Source of the DNA: Natrinema versiforme
GTDB lineage: Archaea > Halobacteriota > Halobacteria > Halobacteriales > Natrialbaceae
Direction of reading: 5' to 3'
Assembly: GCF_005576615.1 (NCBI RefSeq)
Contig: NZ_CP040330.1
Span: 2,108,001-2,172,000 of the forward strand
DNA: 64,000 nt
Part shown: positions 9,307 through 17,366 of the stretch, piece by piece
How positions within the stretch are numbered: position 1 is the first letter of the stretch
How the letters are laid out: every line of letters starts with the position of its first letter
Made by a program: the position numbers and the translations under genes
The notes under the pieces: generated by a model
Told to the model about the DNA's origin: nothing
The model's database searches: none
The model's input: only the letters and a program-made list of their open reading frames with translations

Positions 9307-9492
9307 ATGAGGGGTCAGGAGAACGATACCACGACGCAGTCGACGATGCGGAAAGCACTCGCGGCGGTCTTGTCCCGGGGGACCGACCGAACGGTCATCG
9401 AGGAGTGCCGGCGGTGTGGCACGACCCTCGAGTCGACGGCGGAGTGTCCGTCCTGTGGCGGCGACGACATCGTCGAGTATCGGATTCGGTGA
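9307..9492 (+). CDS. Small zinc-ribbon protein
   Basis: A 61-residue protein with two paired cysteines, CRRCG near residue 35 and CPSCGG near residue 49, forming a single zinc ribbon. Small CPxCG proteins of this kind are abundant in haloarchaea and mostly uncharacterised. The true start may be the internal ATG at 9346, which would remove a disordered Thr/Gln stretch and leave a compact 48-residue protein. Confidence 0.65.
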   Translation: MRGQENDTTTQSTMRKALAAVLSRGTDRTVIEECRRCGTTLESTAECPSCGGDDIVEYRIR

Positions 9493-9525
9493 ACGTATCG
9501 AGACCGGCAGCCGTCGACTGTCGGC

Positions 9526-10233
9526 TCACCGCGACTCGAGCGGAATCGCGCTCGTCTCGATCGAATCACGTCGCCCGTCGAGTACGTCGAACCGCTCGTC
9601 GCGGCGCGACTCGAGCCAGTAGAGGAGCCGCTCGGCCCACTCGAGCTTGCGCGCTTTCGGCGGGTCGACCGCGGGGTCGTCGAAGTCCCAGCCGACGAAG
9701 GTGAGCCGGGCGGCACCGAGGTGATCGGCGAGAAACGCGGCTCGATCGCCGTCGGTAAAGCCGCCGACGTTGCGGACCGGACCGCGCGGTGCGGCCTGCG
9801 TCGTCGGCAACACGTACCCGTGGTCGCAGTCGGGGACCACGTCGCGAATCGCCTCGCGGTTGTCGCCGTGGGCGTGAACCGCGACCGGAACGCCCCGGTC
9901 GGTGAGCCGGACGACGGTCTCCGGGTTCTTATCGAGGTCGGTTACCATGCAGTCGGCGTCGATCCCGCGGCTCGCGAGGGTGTCGACCGCAGTCGACGCG
10001 GCGACGACGACATCGGCCTCGCGAGCGCGCTCGAGGTCCCGGTCGGTCTCGAGGGACGGCCCAGCACCCGCGACGGCGACGGTCGTCTCGGGACCGATTC
10101 CCAGTTCGGCGGGATCGAACGAGTCCTCGAGCAGCGATGCGAGGCGGTCACGCACCTGCTCGTCGCCGGCTCGGTCGTAGCCGAAATCGCGGAGAATTGC
10201 CTCGTAGACCGGTTCCCACTCGTCGAACTTCAT
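9526..10233 (-). CDS. mptE: 6-hydroxymethyl-7,8-dihydropterin pyrophosphokinase MptE
   Basis: A 235-residue protein of the DUF115/MptE family, the archaeal enzyme that transfers pyrophosphate from ATP to 6-hydroxymethyl-dihydropterin. Readable family segments are AGAGPSLE, DCMVTDLDKNPE, VHAHGDN and GGFTDGDRAAFLA. In haloarchaea the product is used for folate, and folP lies 300 bases upstream on the same strand, which strongly supports the call. The ATG at 10233 overlaps the stop of a short upstream frame in an ATGA junction. Confidence 0.92.
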   Translation of the reverse strand: MKFDEWEPVYEAILRDFGYDRAGDEQVRDRLASLLEDSFDPAELGIGPETTVAVAGAGPSLETDRDLERAREADVVVAASTAVDTLASRGIDADCMVTDLDKNPETVVRLTDRGVPVAVHAHGDNREAIRDVVPDCDHGYVLPTTQAAPRGPVRNVGGFTDGDRAAFLADHLGAARLTFVGWDFDDPAVDPPKARKLEWAERLLYWLESRRDERFDVLDGRRDSIETSAIPLESR

Positions 10234-10412
10234 GGCGGATACCCGTACTCGTCGTTCGACCGGTTTGTGTGTTCGGTGTCGGCGGTGGTTCGCCACCCGC
10301 TGGGTCCGTTCGGATCGGTCGGCGATGGGTCGCGTCGACCACGCCGGCACAGCGGCTCGTCCAGTTCGGTATCTGTCAGTTCCTCGCGAGGGACCCAGTC
10401 GTCACTGGGCAA
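10230..10412 (-). other. Possible small frame coupled to mptE
   Basis: A 60-codon frame opening at a TTG (10412) and stopping inside the mptE start codon (ATGA overlap). Its first third (DDWVPREELTDTELDEPLC) looks like an acidic haloarchaeal protein; the rest is Arg/Pro/Thr-rich and poor. The same frame is open upstream to an in-frame TAG at 10467-10469, and beyond that to ATG 10511. I do not recognise it; it may be a leader, a decayed gene or chance. Confidence 0.25.
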
Positions 10413-10439
10413 CGTAGTACCACAATAATTCCGTGTTAT

Positions 10440-10487
10440 GGGCCGGGGGTCGCCTCCAAAGTACCCCTACCCGGGAGGCCGCCCGGC
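10440..10487 (-). promoter_or_regulatory. Structured GC-rich spacer element between folP and mptE
   Basis: Three complementary pairs interlock: 10446-10450 with 10463-10467 (GGGGT/ACCCC), 10452-10457 with 10474-10479 (GCCTCC/GGAGGC), and an outer 10442-10447 with 10482-10487 (GCCGGG/CCCGGC). The first two together make an H-type pseudoknot; the outer pair is an alternative to the first. It lies just downstream of the folP stop and about 210 bases before mptE. It could be a terminator/attenuator or a structured RNA. No known motif was recognised. Confidence 0.35.
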
Positions 10488-10528
10488 GTCCACTCCCACC
10501 TTTCGAAGCATCCGGCATAAGCTTTCTC

Positions 10529-11722
10529 TTAACGCAGCAGCTTTGACAGCTTCGCTCCGATATCGCTAAGGCGGCCGCTTTCGTCTTCGAGACGTTCTGA
10601 TACGTCGGAAATACTCGTCTCCGATCCCATGAGGAGGAGATCACCGTCAGACGCGCGTTGGACATCCGCGCCGTGCTCCGCCGCGACCGCGAGCAGCCGC
10701 TCGCTTGCATCGGCGTCGAGACCCTCGACCTCGAGCAGTTGAGTCCGCCAGTCGTCGGCGAACGCGGGGTCGACGCCGCGCTCTCTGAGCTGTGCCCGGA
10801 ACTCGCGGGTCGAATGAACGTCCAGTTGCGAGACCGCGACCCCGTCGCCGGCGACGCTCGCACGCTCGGTGAAGGCGTCCCCGATCAGCGCCGCGTCCCG
10901 GGTCTCGGCCACGTCGTGGGTCCGAATGACGTGTGCGCCGCGCTCGACGGCCATCGAGGTCGCCGCGAGGCTGACCGGCAGCCGCTCGTCGGTCTCGCGG
11001 CCCGCGATCTCGCCGAGGAAGTTCTTCCGGTTGATCGAGACCAGCATCGGCCGCTCGAGCGCGCGGAACTCCCGCAGTCGGCGGAAGGTCTCGCGGTCGT
11101 CCTCGAGGGTCTGGGCCTCGCTCCAGCCGCCGAAGGCGGGGTCGACGATCGTCTTGTCCGTCAGGCCGTTCTGTTTGAGCGCCTCGTAGACCTGCTCGAC
11201 GTACCCTGCCTGCGACGCCCACTCCGGGGACTTCCGCTCTGCCCAGTCGGTCTCCTCGACGGCACCCGGCCGCTCGAGGTCCGGCGGGCTCGCCATCTTC
11301 GCGACCGCGACGTCGTGGTCCTCGCAGACGGTCGGCATCTCGGGGTCGGCGAAGCCGCAGATGTCGTTGACCATGTCGAACCCCCGCGAGATCGCCTCGT
11401 CGGCCACCTCGGCATACCGCGTCTCGATCGAGAAGATCGCATCGCCGGAGACGCTCTCGATGGTTTCGAGCGCGACGTGGAGCCGCTCGAGTTCCTCCTC
11501 GGCCGAGAGCACGTCGAACCGCTTGTTCGCCGACTCGAGGCCGACATCGACGATGTCGGCACCCTCGCCGATCAGGGACTCGTCGACGTACCGTGCCGCC
11601 TCGCCGGGGTCGTCGTAGACGCTCGGATCGTAGGGCGACTCCTCGCTGACGTTCAGGACGCCCATGATCCGGGGCGGATGGTCGTCACCGATCCCCAAGC
11701 CGGCGGCGTCGACGCTGTTCAT
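10529..11722 (-). CDS. folP: Dihydropteroate synthase
   Basis: A 397-residue protein joining p-aminobenzoate to hydroxymethyl-dihydropterin pyrophosphate. The DHPS barrel occupies about residues 1-285, with IMGVLNVSEESPYD (pterin loop), DIVDVGLESANKRF, SINRKNFLGEIAG and HVIRTHDVAETRDA in the expected order. About 110 further residues form an extra helical C-terminal part not needed for catalysis. The start is put at ATG 11722; an upstream start at 11746 adds eight residues. Directly upstream of mptE, whose product it uses. Confidence 0.92.
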   Translation of the reverse strand: MNSVDAAGLGIGDDHPPRIMGVLNVSEESPYDPSVYDDPGEAARYVDESLIGEGADIVDVGLESANKRFDVLSAEEELERLHVALETIESVSGDAIFSIETRYAEVADEAISRGFDMVNDICGFADPEMPTVCEDHDVAVAKMASPPDLERPGAVEETDWAERKSPEWASQAGYVEQVYEALKQNGLTDKTIVDPAFGGWSEAQTLEDDRETFRRLREFRALERPMLVSINRKNFLGEIAGRETDERLPVSLAATSMAVERGAHVIRTHDVAETRDAALIGDAFTERASVAGDGVAVSQLDVHSTREFRAQLRERGVDPAFADDWRTQLLEVEGLDADASERLLAVAAEHGADVQRASDGDLLLMGSETSISDVSERLEDESGRLSDIGAKLSKLLR

Positions 11723-11814
11723 ACCCCGAGTGAGGAAGCGAGACAAAAAGGCACCGCGGTTCCGGCGAACCGGTATCGCCTCGCAGCGGGCTCACCATCG
11801 CGACGGAGCGACGG

Positions 11815-13059
11815 TCACCGCGTCGACGCGGCTCGAGCGGCGTCCGATTCCGTTGCGAGGACGATCTCGTCGTTCCGGGACTGCACCGGGACGCCGGTCG
11901 CAATCCAGTGAGCCTCGTCGAGCGTCTCGGTCATCTCGTCGGTCAGGCTCGATCGCTCGAAGTAGCCGTCCATGAGCGCCGGGCCGGCGACCGCGAGTTC
12001 GTCGCCGTCGGCGCGCTCGAGGACTCGCGCTCGAACGTCTGAAAGCGGTGTTCCGATCGTCCCGGACTCGAGGTCGTCCGGCGTTCTACGGTGGGTGAGA
12101 CCGGTCTCCGGAAGCCCGAAGAGCCGGTCGGCGTCGCCGGTATCGCCGGACTGTCCGCCGATGGCGGTTGGCGTCGACTCGACGACGGTGAGGTCGTACT
12201 CCTCGGTCGAGAGATCGCTCGCCCGGAGGTCGCGGTACTGCTGTGGGGTGAGGAACGTCCGATCGATATCGGCCGTCACGATCAGCGAGCGAATCGCCTC
12301 CGAATCCGGCTCCGCGATCGGGTGGTACCGTCCGCCGTCGGTAAGCGTCGCGTTCGCTCCGTACATGAATTCGATCGGGTTCGAAAGCTGGAGTCCGCTG
12401 CAGTGGGACTCGAGGTCGCCGTCAGCGCCGTCGGCACCCTCCGGGCGGAGCGACGCCCCAGCGGTCGCGGCGGCGGTGAGCGTCGCATGCGTGTAGACGA
12501 CGGCGAGTGGCGCTTCGTCACCCCGGTCGACGGGCGGCGCGGTGTCTCGGTCGACGTACGCGATCAGTGCAGGCGCGTCGTCCGGTCGACGCACCACGTC
12601 GATTCCGGTCCGCGAGTTCGAGCCGTTCATGCTCCCGTCCTCGAGCAGCGACGAGAGCGAGACGCCCATCCGGGTGTCGGTATCAACGGTAACGGCGACG
12701 CGCAGCGCTTCGCTACTGGTCAACAGCGACATGATCGGACTCGAGTCCGTGACGAGCGCCTTCGCCTCTGTCTCGCTCAGGACCCGTCTGACCGCCCTGT
12801 TCTCGTAGCACGCGGGGAGCGTCACGGGAACGCAGCCGGCTCTGAGCGTTCCGTAAACCGCGATGAGAAACGAGCGCGGATCGGACGTATGAACCGCAAC
12901 CCTGTCCCCGGTCGTGATCTCTCTATCCTGAAGGCCGCCCGCGAACGAGTCCGTCGCGGACCAGAGTTGCGAAAACGTCATCGGCTCCTCGCACTCTACC
13001 GCCGTCTCCCCCGGTATCTCCATCGCTACCGATTGTAGCTCTTTCACGAAGTTCGACAT
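11815..13059 (-). CDS. Degenerate AMP-binding (adenylate-forming) protein
   Basis: A 414-residue relative of acyl-CoA/aryl-CoA synthetases. The N-terminal subdomain is recognisable (TFSQLWSATDSFAGGLQDR, then a GDRVAVHTSDPR segment and RAGCVPVTL). The P-loop that normally reads YTSGTTGxPKG appears only as VVYTHATLTAAATAGA. The late ATG-binding part reads IATGVPVQSRNDE in place of TGD, and the protein ends there, without the mobile C-terminal domain and its catalytic lysine. It is therefore unlikely to be an active ligase. Acidic residues and third-position bias are normal for the genome, so it is not obviously decaying. Confidence 0.75.
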   Translation of the reverse strand: MSNFVKELQSVAMEIPGETAVECEEPMTFSQLWSATDSFAGGLQDREITTGDRVAVHTSDPRSFLIAVYGTLRAGCVPVTLPACYENRAVRRVLSETEAKALVTDSSPIMSLLTSSEALRVAVTVDTDTRMGVSLSSLLEDGSMNGSNSRTGIDVVRRPDDAPALIAYVDRDTAPPVDRGDEAPLAVVYTHATLTAAATAGASLRPEGADGADGDLESHCSGLQLSNPIEFMYGANATLTDGGRYHPIAEPDSEAIRSLIVTADIDRTFLTPQQYRDLRASDLSTEEYDLTVVESTPTAIGGQSGDTGDADRLFGLPETGLTHRRTPDDLESGTIGTPLSDVRARVLERADGDELAVAGPALMDGYFERSSLTDEMTETLDEAHWIATGVPVQSRNDEIVLATESDAARAASTR

Positions 13060-13090
13060 CTGTTTATAGTCTCACGTCGAGAGAGGTAGT

Positions 13091-13098
13091 TATAAAAT
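13091..13098 (-). promoter_or_regulatory. TATA box of the AMP-binding protein gene
   Basis: On the minus strand this reads ATTTTATA, inside a local AT-rich stretch. It is centred about 35 bases before the ATG at 13059, fitting a haloarchaeal promoter with a short leader. Confidence 0.6.
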
Positions 13099-13261
13099 TT
13101 CACTCTCTTCGAGATAGTCAAACATTCGTATTATTGTGTCCAAATATGCCGTTCGATCTGAGACGATTTTCGGAACGACCGGGCAGAAACACAACGGGTG
13201 GGAGTTGAAAGGAGCAAGAGAGAATCGAAACGAGCGGTCGGCAAGCGAGCCGATCGAACTG

Positions 13262-14497
13262 TTAGTCCCCGTCCTCGTCCTCGAGCACGGCTAACCGCGA
13301 GTCCCGTAGGAGCACCTTCCTGACGATCGAGGGGTTCTCGAGCAGGCGGTGTTTCGCGTGTGCACCGCGGCCGCGACCGCGGCCCTCACGTTCCGACTGG
13401 ATCACGTTGAGGAAGTTCTGTTCCTGCAGAATTTCCTGTACTCGCCGTTCGGAAAGCACATCGAAGTCAAGTCGGCTGGCGACCTCCTTGTACTGGTTGT
13501 AGATGATCTTCGTCGGGAACTCCTTCTCCGAGCTGTTCTCGGTCAGCAGCGTCAGCGAGTAAAGGATCGCCTTGGCCTGCTGTGGCGACCCCTCGATCAA
13601 TTCGTTGAACCGGTCGGCCTCGGTCTTCTCCTTGGCGTCGCGGACGTGGTCCGCCGTGACCCGCGTATCGTTTCGCTTCTTCGCGATGCGCCCCGCGTTC
13701 CGGAGGATGTCGATCGCCTTGCGCGCGTCGCCGTGTTCCTGGGCGGCCAGTGCGGCCGTGAGCGGAATCACATCGTCGGAGAGCACCCCGTCGTGGAAGG
13801 CGTCGCGGCGCTTCTCGAGAATTTCGACGAGTTGGTTCGCGTCGTACGGCGAGAAGACGAGTTCGTCCCGCGAGAGACTCGATTTGACCCGCTCGGAGAG
13901 GTGATCGGGGAAGTCGATCTTGTTCGAGATGCCGATGATACCGATACTCGAGTCCGAAATGCGTCGGTTCTCGCCCGCACGGGAGAGTTTGCGGAGGACC
14001 TCGTCGTCCTCGAGCATGTCGATCTCGTCTAAGATGACGATGGTGACGTCGGTACAGTGGTCGACGGCCTGCCAGAGGCGCTTGTAGTAGTCGCCGGTGC
14101 CGAGGCCGCGGTCGGGGACGGTGACCCCGCTCGCGTCGGGTTCGTTGACGATCTGGGCGATCGTCTTGACGATGGACGCCTCGGTGTTCTGCTCGCCGCA
14201 GTCGATGAAGGCGTACTTGACCGTGATATCGTCGTGGCCGGCCTCGGTGATCACTCGCTGTGTCACCGACCGCGAGATGAGTGATTTGCCGGTGCCGGTC
14301 TTGCCGAAGATGAACAGGTGGTTGGGCTCGCTCCCGAAGATCGCCGGATTCAGGGCGTCCGCAACCCGTTGCATCTGCTCGTCGCGACCGACGATCCGAT
14401 CCGGACCAGGCAGGTGCGTGATCTCGAGCAGGCGCTCGTCGGCGAAAACCGGATCGTCGTACCGAAAGAGCGGGTCTCGATCGTCGTTGGCGGACAT
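13262..14497 (-). CDS. orc1: Origin recognition protein Orc1/Cdc6
   Basis: A 411-residue archaeal initiator. The AAA+ core shows Walker A GKTGTGKS (65-72), Walker B ILDEID (155-160), a sensor segment GISNKID and the arginine-rich ARKAID region; the C-terminal winged helix ends in an Arg/Gly-rich basic loop (residues about 368-385) and LLENPSIVRKVLL. It binds origin recognition boxes and loads MCM. A Shine-Dalgarno-like GGAGG lies 13 bases before ATG 14497 and a TATA-like aaataaa at 14528-14534. Its start faces the putative origin at 14640-15230. The exact orc paralogue number cannot be given. Confidence 0.94.
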   Translation of the reverse strand: MSANDDRDPLFRYDDPVFADERLLEITHLPGPDRIVGRDEQMQRVADALNPAIFGSEPNHLFIFGKTGTGKSLISRSVTQRVITEAGHDDITVKYAFIDCGEQNTEASIVKTIAQIVNEPDASGVTVPDRGLGTGDYYKRLWQAVDHCTDVTIVILDEIDMLEDDEVLRKLSRAGENRRISDSSIGIIGISNKIDFPDHLSERVKSSLSRDELVFSPYDANQLVEILEKRRDAFHDGVLSDDVIPLTAALAAQEHGDARKAIDILRNAGRIAKKRNDTRVTADHVRDAKEKTEADRFNELIEGSPQQAKAILYSLTLLTENSSEKEFPTKIIYNQYKEVASRLDFDVLSERRVQEILQEQNFLNVIQSEREGRGRGRGAHAKHRLLENPSIVRKVLLRDSRLAVLEDEDGD

Positions 14498-14667
14498 TGC
14501 AGTACCCGCCTCCTTCCAACTGGATTGAAATAAAGATGTGGGGATCGATCGCGGGTGTAAACCACCCGTCTCAGCGACTCGAGTGAGGGACAACGGCGGC
14601 ATGACTCATATACAGTCCCGGCGCCTCCCTCGCGCTTCTAACCGTGGATCCGGGCGCGATCGGAGAC

Positions 14668-14690
14668 GGACACCCCCGTCGCGGATGTAA
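14668..14690 (+). repeat. Origin-recognition-box-like repeat 1
   Basis: Forward copy with core ACACCCCCGTCGCG followed by gATGTAA. It differs from copies 2 and 3 in having GGATGTAA where they have GTTTGTAA. Confidence 0.75.
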
Positions 14691-14836
14691 TTATCGCGGT
14701 ATGCGGCCGGTGATGGCCCTCATAGCCCCGATCCCGGGAGCAACTTCCCGCGGTATGCGCGAGGACAGTTATCCGCGGGTTCAACGAGATGTCGACTCGA
14801 GAACGGAGCGAGCGAACGATCCGCCGGTCCCGCAGG

Positions 14837-14863
14837 GGACACCCACCCCCGTCGCGTTTGTAA
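14837..14863 (+). repeat. Origin-recognition-box-like repeat 2
   Basis: Forward copy with core CACCCCCGTCGCGTTTGTAA and four additional bases within the 5' GGACACC end compared with copy 1. Confidence 0.78.
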
Positions 14864-14988
14864 CGGCGAGACGGTGGGGATGGGGACGAGTTATCCGGAG
14901 ATATCCGGCGATTGATGCCGATTTCAGGACGATTTTACAGCCGCGACAACGGTGTGTTCCGAAACAATACCGCCACACATTATTCGAC

Positions 14989-15013
14989 TTACAAACGCGA
15001 GGGGGGTGTGTCC
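14989..15013 (-). repeat. Origin-recognition-box-like repeat 3, inverted
   Basis: On the minus strand it reads GGACACAC, a C-run, TCGCGTTTGTAA, closely matching copy 2. It faces copies 1 and 2, the inverted arrangement typical of archaeal ORBs that bound the unwinding zone. Confidence 0.78.
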
Positions 15014-15109
15014 CTCTCTCATGTGTCGTGTAGCGATTACGACTCGGGCAATAGTCCGGATATACCGGTATAAGTTTGTTCTAACAGCGGGTACGTATTT
15101 TCCACCCTC

Positions 15110-15230
15110 CATACCTATCTCTATGTAGACAATAACTTCTAGAATCTAGTTACTAGTACTCACTAGTGAGAAAACAAGAACAACAAAACAAGTACAACAA
15201 GTATAGTAAGATAAACTCTAGCATGAACAG
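15110..15230. other. AT-rich block with clustered CTAG sites, candidate unwinding element
   Basis: About 120 bases of low G+C in a GC-rich genome. It contains CTAG at 15139, 15146, 15153, 15163 and 15218, and a run without any T at about 15165-15192, made mostly of AAC/AAG units. It lies just beyond the inverted ORB-like repeat, where a duplex-unwinding element is expected. Confidence 0.65.
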
Positions 15231-15417
15231 TCGATGGATCGGGAATCGAACGCGCTCCTTTTTGCGTTCCCGCTCGGTACTCCGGCTATGAACGCACATC
15301 GTCACACCGTCTCAGTCGGAGGGAACCGTCATCTCCGAAGGCGGAGTCGGAATCAAAGCCAAAGTCGAACCGGCATCGAACAATCGGACGCGGATTCGTC
15401 CCGCACGTCACAGACCG

Positions 15418-16185
15418 ATGAGTGACGACACGTCGGATACCGGGCGTCCCGCGGATCGAACGCCGCCCGCCGTCGCCGTCGTCGACGCCCAGTCGCCCGG
15501 CAACGTCGGAACGATCGCCCGCGCGATGAAGAACTTCGGCTTCGAGGACCTCCTGCTCGTCGATCCGCCGGAACTCGATCCCGATGGCGAGGCCTACGGC
15601 TACGCGGGCCACGCTCGAGAGGATATTCTCCCGAACGCCACGGAGATCAGTTTCGACCACCTCGCCGAGAACTACCACACGATCGGCTGTACCGCGGTGA
15701 CCAACGAGGACGACCACGGCCACGTTCGATTCCCCTACTCGACGCCCGCCGATCTGGCCGACCGGCTGCCGACCGTCGAGGCACCGACCGCGCTCGTCTT
15801 CGGCCGCGAACGGGTCGGCCTGACGAACGAAGAACTCTCGCGAATCGACGAGATCTGCTCGATTCCCGCGAACGCCGAATACCCCGTCCTCAATCTCGGG
15901 CAGGCCGCGACGATCACGCTCTACGAACTCCGATCGCTCGCCCTCGGGGACGACGACACGCAGCTGCCCGACCTCGAGCGCGTCCGCGCCCCCGAGCCCA
16001 CCGTCGATCGGCTCTACGACCAGTGGGCGGCACTCCTCGAGGAGATCAACCGCCCGGAGGAAAAGCGCGACAAGACGATGCGGATGCTCCGCCGGGTGTT
16101 CGGCCGGGCCGATCTGACCGAGCGCGAGGCGAATACGATGCTGGGGCTCCTCCGGCGAGCGACCGAGCGCCCGGCCGAGGACTGA
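15418..16185 (+). CDS. trmJ: tRNA 2'-O-methyltransferase TrmJ-like (SpoU/SPOUT)
   Basis: A 255-residue SPOUT-fold RNA methyltransferase. Knot motifs are all present: NVGTIARAMKNFGF (motif 1), LVFGRERVGLTNEEL (motif 2) and PANAEYPVLNLGQAATI (motif 3). A C-terminal helical tail follows, as in TrmJ, which methylates ribose 32 of tRNAs using S-adenosylmethionine. The archaeal enzyme is mostly specific for cytidine 32. It starts just downstream of the origin region and is transcribed away from it. Confidence 0.88.
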   Translation: MSDDTSDTGRPADRTPPAVAVVDAQSPGNVGTIARAMKNFGFEDLLLVDPPELDPDGEAYGYAGHAREDILPNATEISFDHLAENYHTIGCTAVTNEDDHGHVRFPYSTPADLADRLPTVEAPTALVFGRERVGLTNEELSRIDEICSIPANAEYPVLNLGQAATITLYELRSLALGDDDTQLPDLERVRAPEPTVDRLYDQWAALLEEINRPEEKRDKTMRMLRRVFGRADLTEREANTMLGLLRRATERPAED

Positions 16186-16271
16186 CCGCACCCGACACCT
16201 GTCAATCTCCTCAAAACAGCCGCTCTCGGCGGCCAGTACAGTAATACGGTCGCAGTAAGCACCACCATAGG

Positions 16272-17306
16272 ATGACTGAATTTCGCCGACGGAAAGCGTT
16301 GAGTCTGCTGGGCGGTGGGATGGCACTCCTCGCCGGCTGTTCGGAGACGTCCGACGGGAACGGCAACGGAGCGACCGACGAGGACGACGGCTCGAACGAG
16401 ACGATCGACGGCGACCTCCCGCCGTACGCCTCGATGCTGCCGACGAACGATCGCGCCGCCTACTTCTACGGCTCGATCGATGTCGGGACGATGAACACCC
16501 TGCTCGAGGACGAGGGTGCCGAAGCTGGCGAGGAGCCGACGGACCCGCTCGTCGGGAATCCGGTCGTCATCGCGCTCCTCTGTTCGTTCGCGATTCAGCA
16601 ACTCAGTTCCTCGACCGGCCGGGACGCCTACCTCGACAACAACGAAACGCCCGACGGTGAGGAGCAGTTCGTCTACGCCGACGGTGTGTACGCGTTCGTC
16701 GGCTCGTACGACCGCGACGGCCTCGCGACCGACCTCGAGAGCGCGAGCTACTCCGTCGCGGCCGAGACGGACGCGTATGCGGTCTACACCGACGACGGGA
16801 GCGACGAGGTGGTCGGCGTCGCGGACGACATCTACGCCTACTCCTATCCGAACGGCAGCGACGCCGGCTTCGATCCGGTCGCGGCCGTCGAGCGAACGGT
16901 CGCGACGGCCGCCGGCGACCAGGAGCCGAAACACGAGGCAGACGGGAAGTTCGAGCGGTTGCTCCGGGCCGGCGAGAACGGCGGGATCGCGTGCTGTCTG
17001 TACACCGACAGCGACGAATTCGCTTCGGAAACCCTCTCGAGCGACCAAGCGACCGACGAGGAGAGTCTCCAGTTCGAATTCGGAGCCCTCGACGGGGCAT
17101 TCGGTATCCACCAGCAACTCGCGGTGACCGGCACCGATGCGGCCGCGACCGCGAGCGCCATCGTCACCTACAGCAGCGAGGCCAGCGTCGACAAAGCGCG
17201 CCTCGAGTCGGCGCTCGGAACGGAGGCGAAAACCGTCGACTTCGTCACGACCGGATCGACGGTCGAAATCGACGCCGAGTACGGCGGGGAGTTCGCTCGA
17301 GAGTAG
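16272..17306 (+). CDS. Haloarchaeal lipoprotein of unknown function
   Basis: A 344-residue secreted protein. The N-terminus has RRRKAL, a hydrophobic stretch and a lipobox LLAGC (cysteine at about residue 23), then a Gly/Asn/Asp-rich linker of about 25 residues. The mature part is acidic and looks like two alpha/beta repeats (YFYGSIDVGTMNTLL and later ACCLYTDSDEF). I do not recognise the fold. It is probably anchored outside the cell membrane. Confidence 0.75.
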   Translation: MTEFRRRKALSLLGGGMALLAGCSETSDGNGNGATDEDDGSNETIDGDLPPYASMLPTNDRAAYFYGSIDVGTMNTLLEDEGAEAGEEPTDPLVGNPVVIALLCSFAIQQLSSSTGRDAYLDNNETPDGEEQFVYADGVYAFVGSYDRDGLATDLESASYSVAAETDAYAVYTDDGSDEVVGVADDIYAYSYPNGSDAGFDPVAAVERTVATAAGDQEPKHEADGKFERLLRAGENGGIACCLYTDSDEFASETLSSDQATDEESLQFEFGALDGAFGIHQQLAVTGTDAAATASAIVTYSSEASVDKARLESALGTEAKTVDFVTTGSTVEIDAEYGGEFARE

Positions 17307-17366
17307 GTTCGGAAGAATCGCTGTGACCTGTCACAGGCCGGCACGTTCGCACACCGCCGCGTTCGT

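Larger units (their letters stand above)
14498..15240. other. oriC: Probable replication origin (oriC) adjacent to orc1
   Basis: A 740-base stretch without a gene next to the initiator gene. It holds three copies of a 23-27 base element starting GGACAC, then a C-run, CGCG and TGTAA (two forward, one inverted), and ends in an AT-rich block. This is the standard haloarchaeal origin plan: initiator gene, inverted ORBs, and an unwinding element. It is drawn from layout and repeats; origin activity itself is inference. Confidence 0.82.

Noticed and set aside
10430-10520. Possible tRNA or SRP RNA in the folP-mptE spacer
   Set aside because: It folds strongly but lacks a T-loop/anticodon layout and the SRP domain IV loop sequence; recorded instead as an unidentified structured element.
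15234-15425. 63-codon plus-strand frame before trmJ
   Set aside because: Arg/Gln/Ser-rich, overlaps the trmJ start and shows no family resemblance; likely chance in the origin flank.
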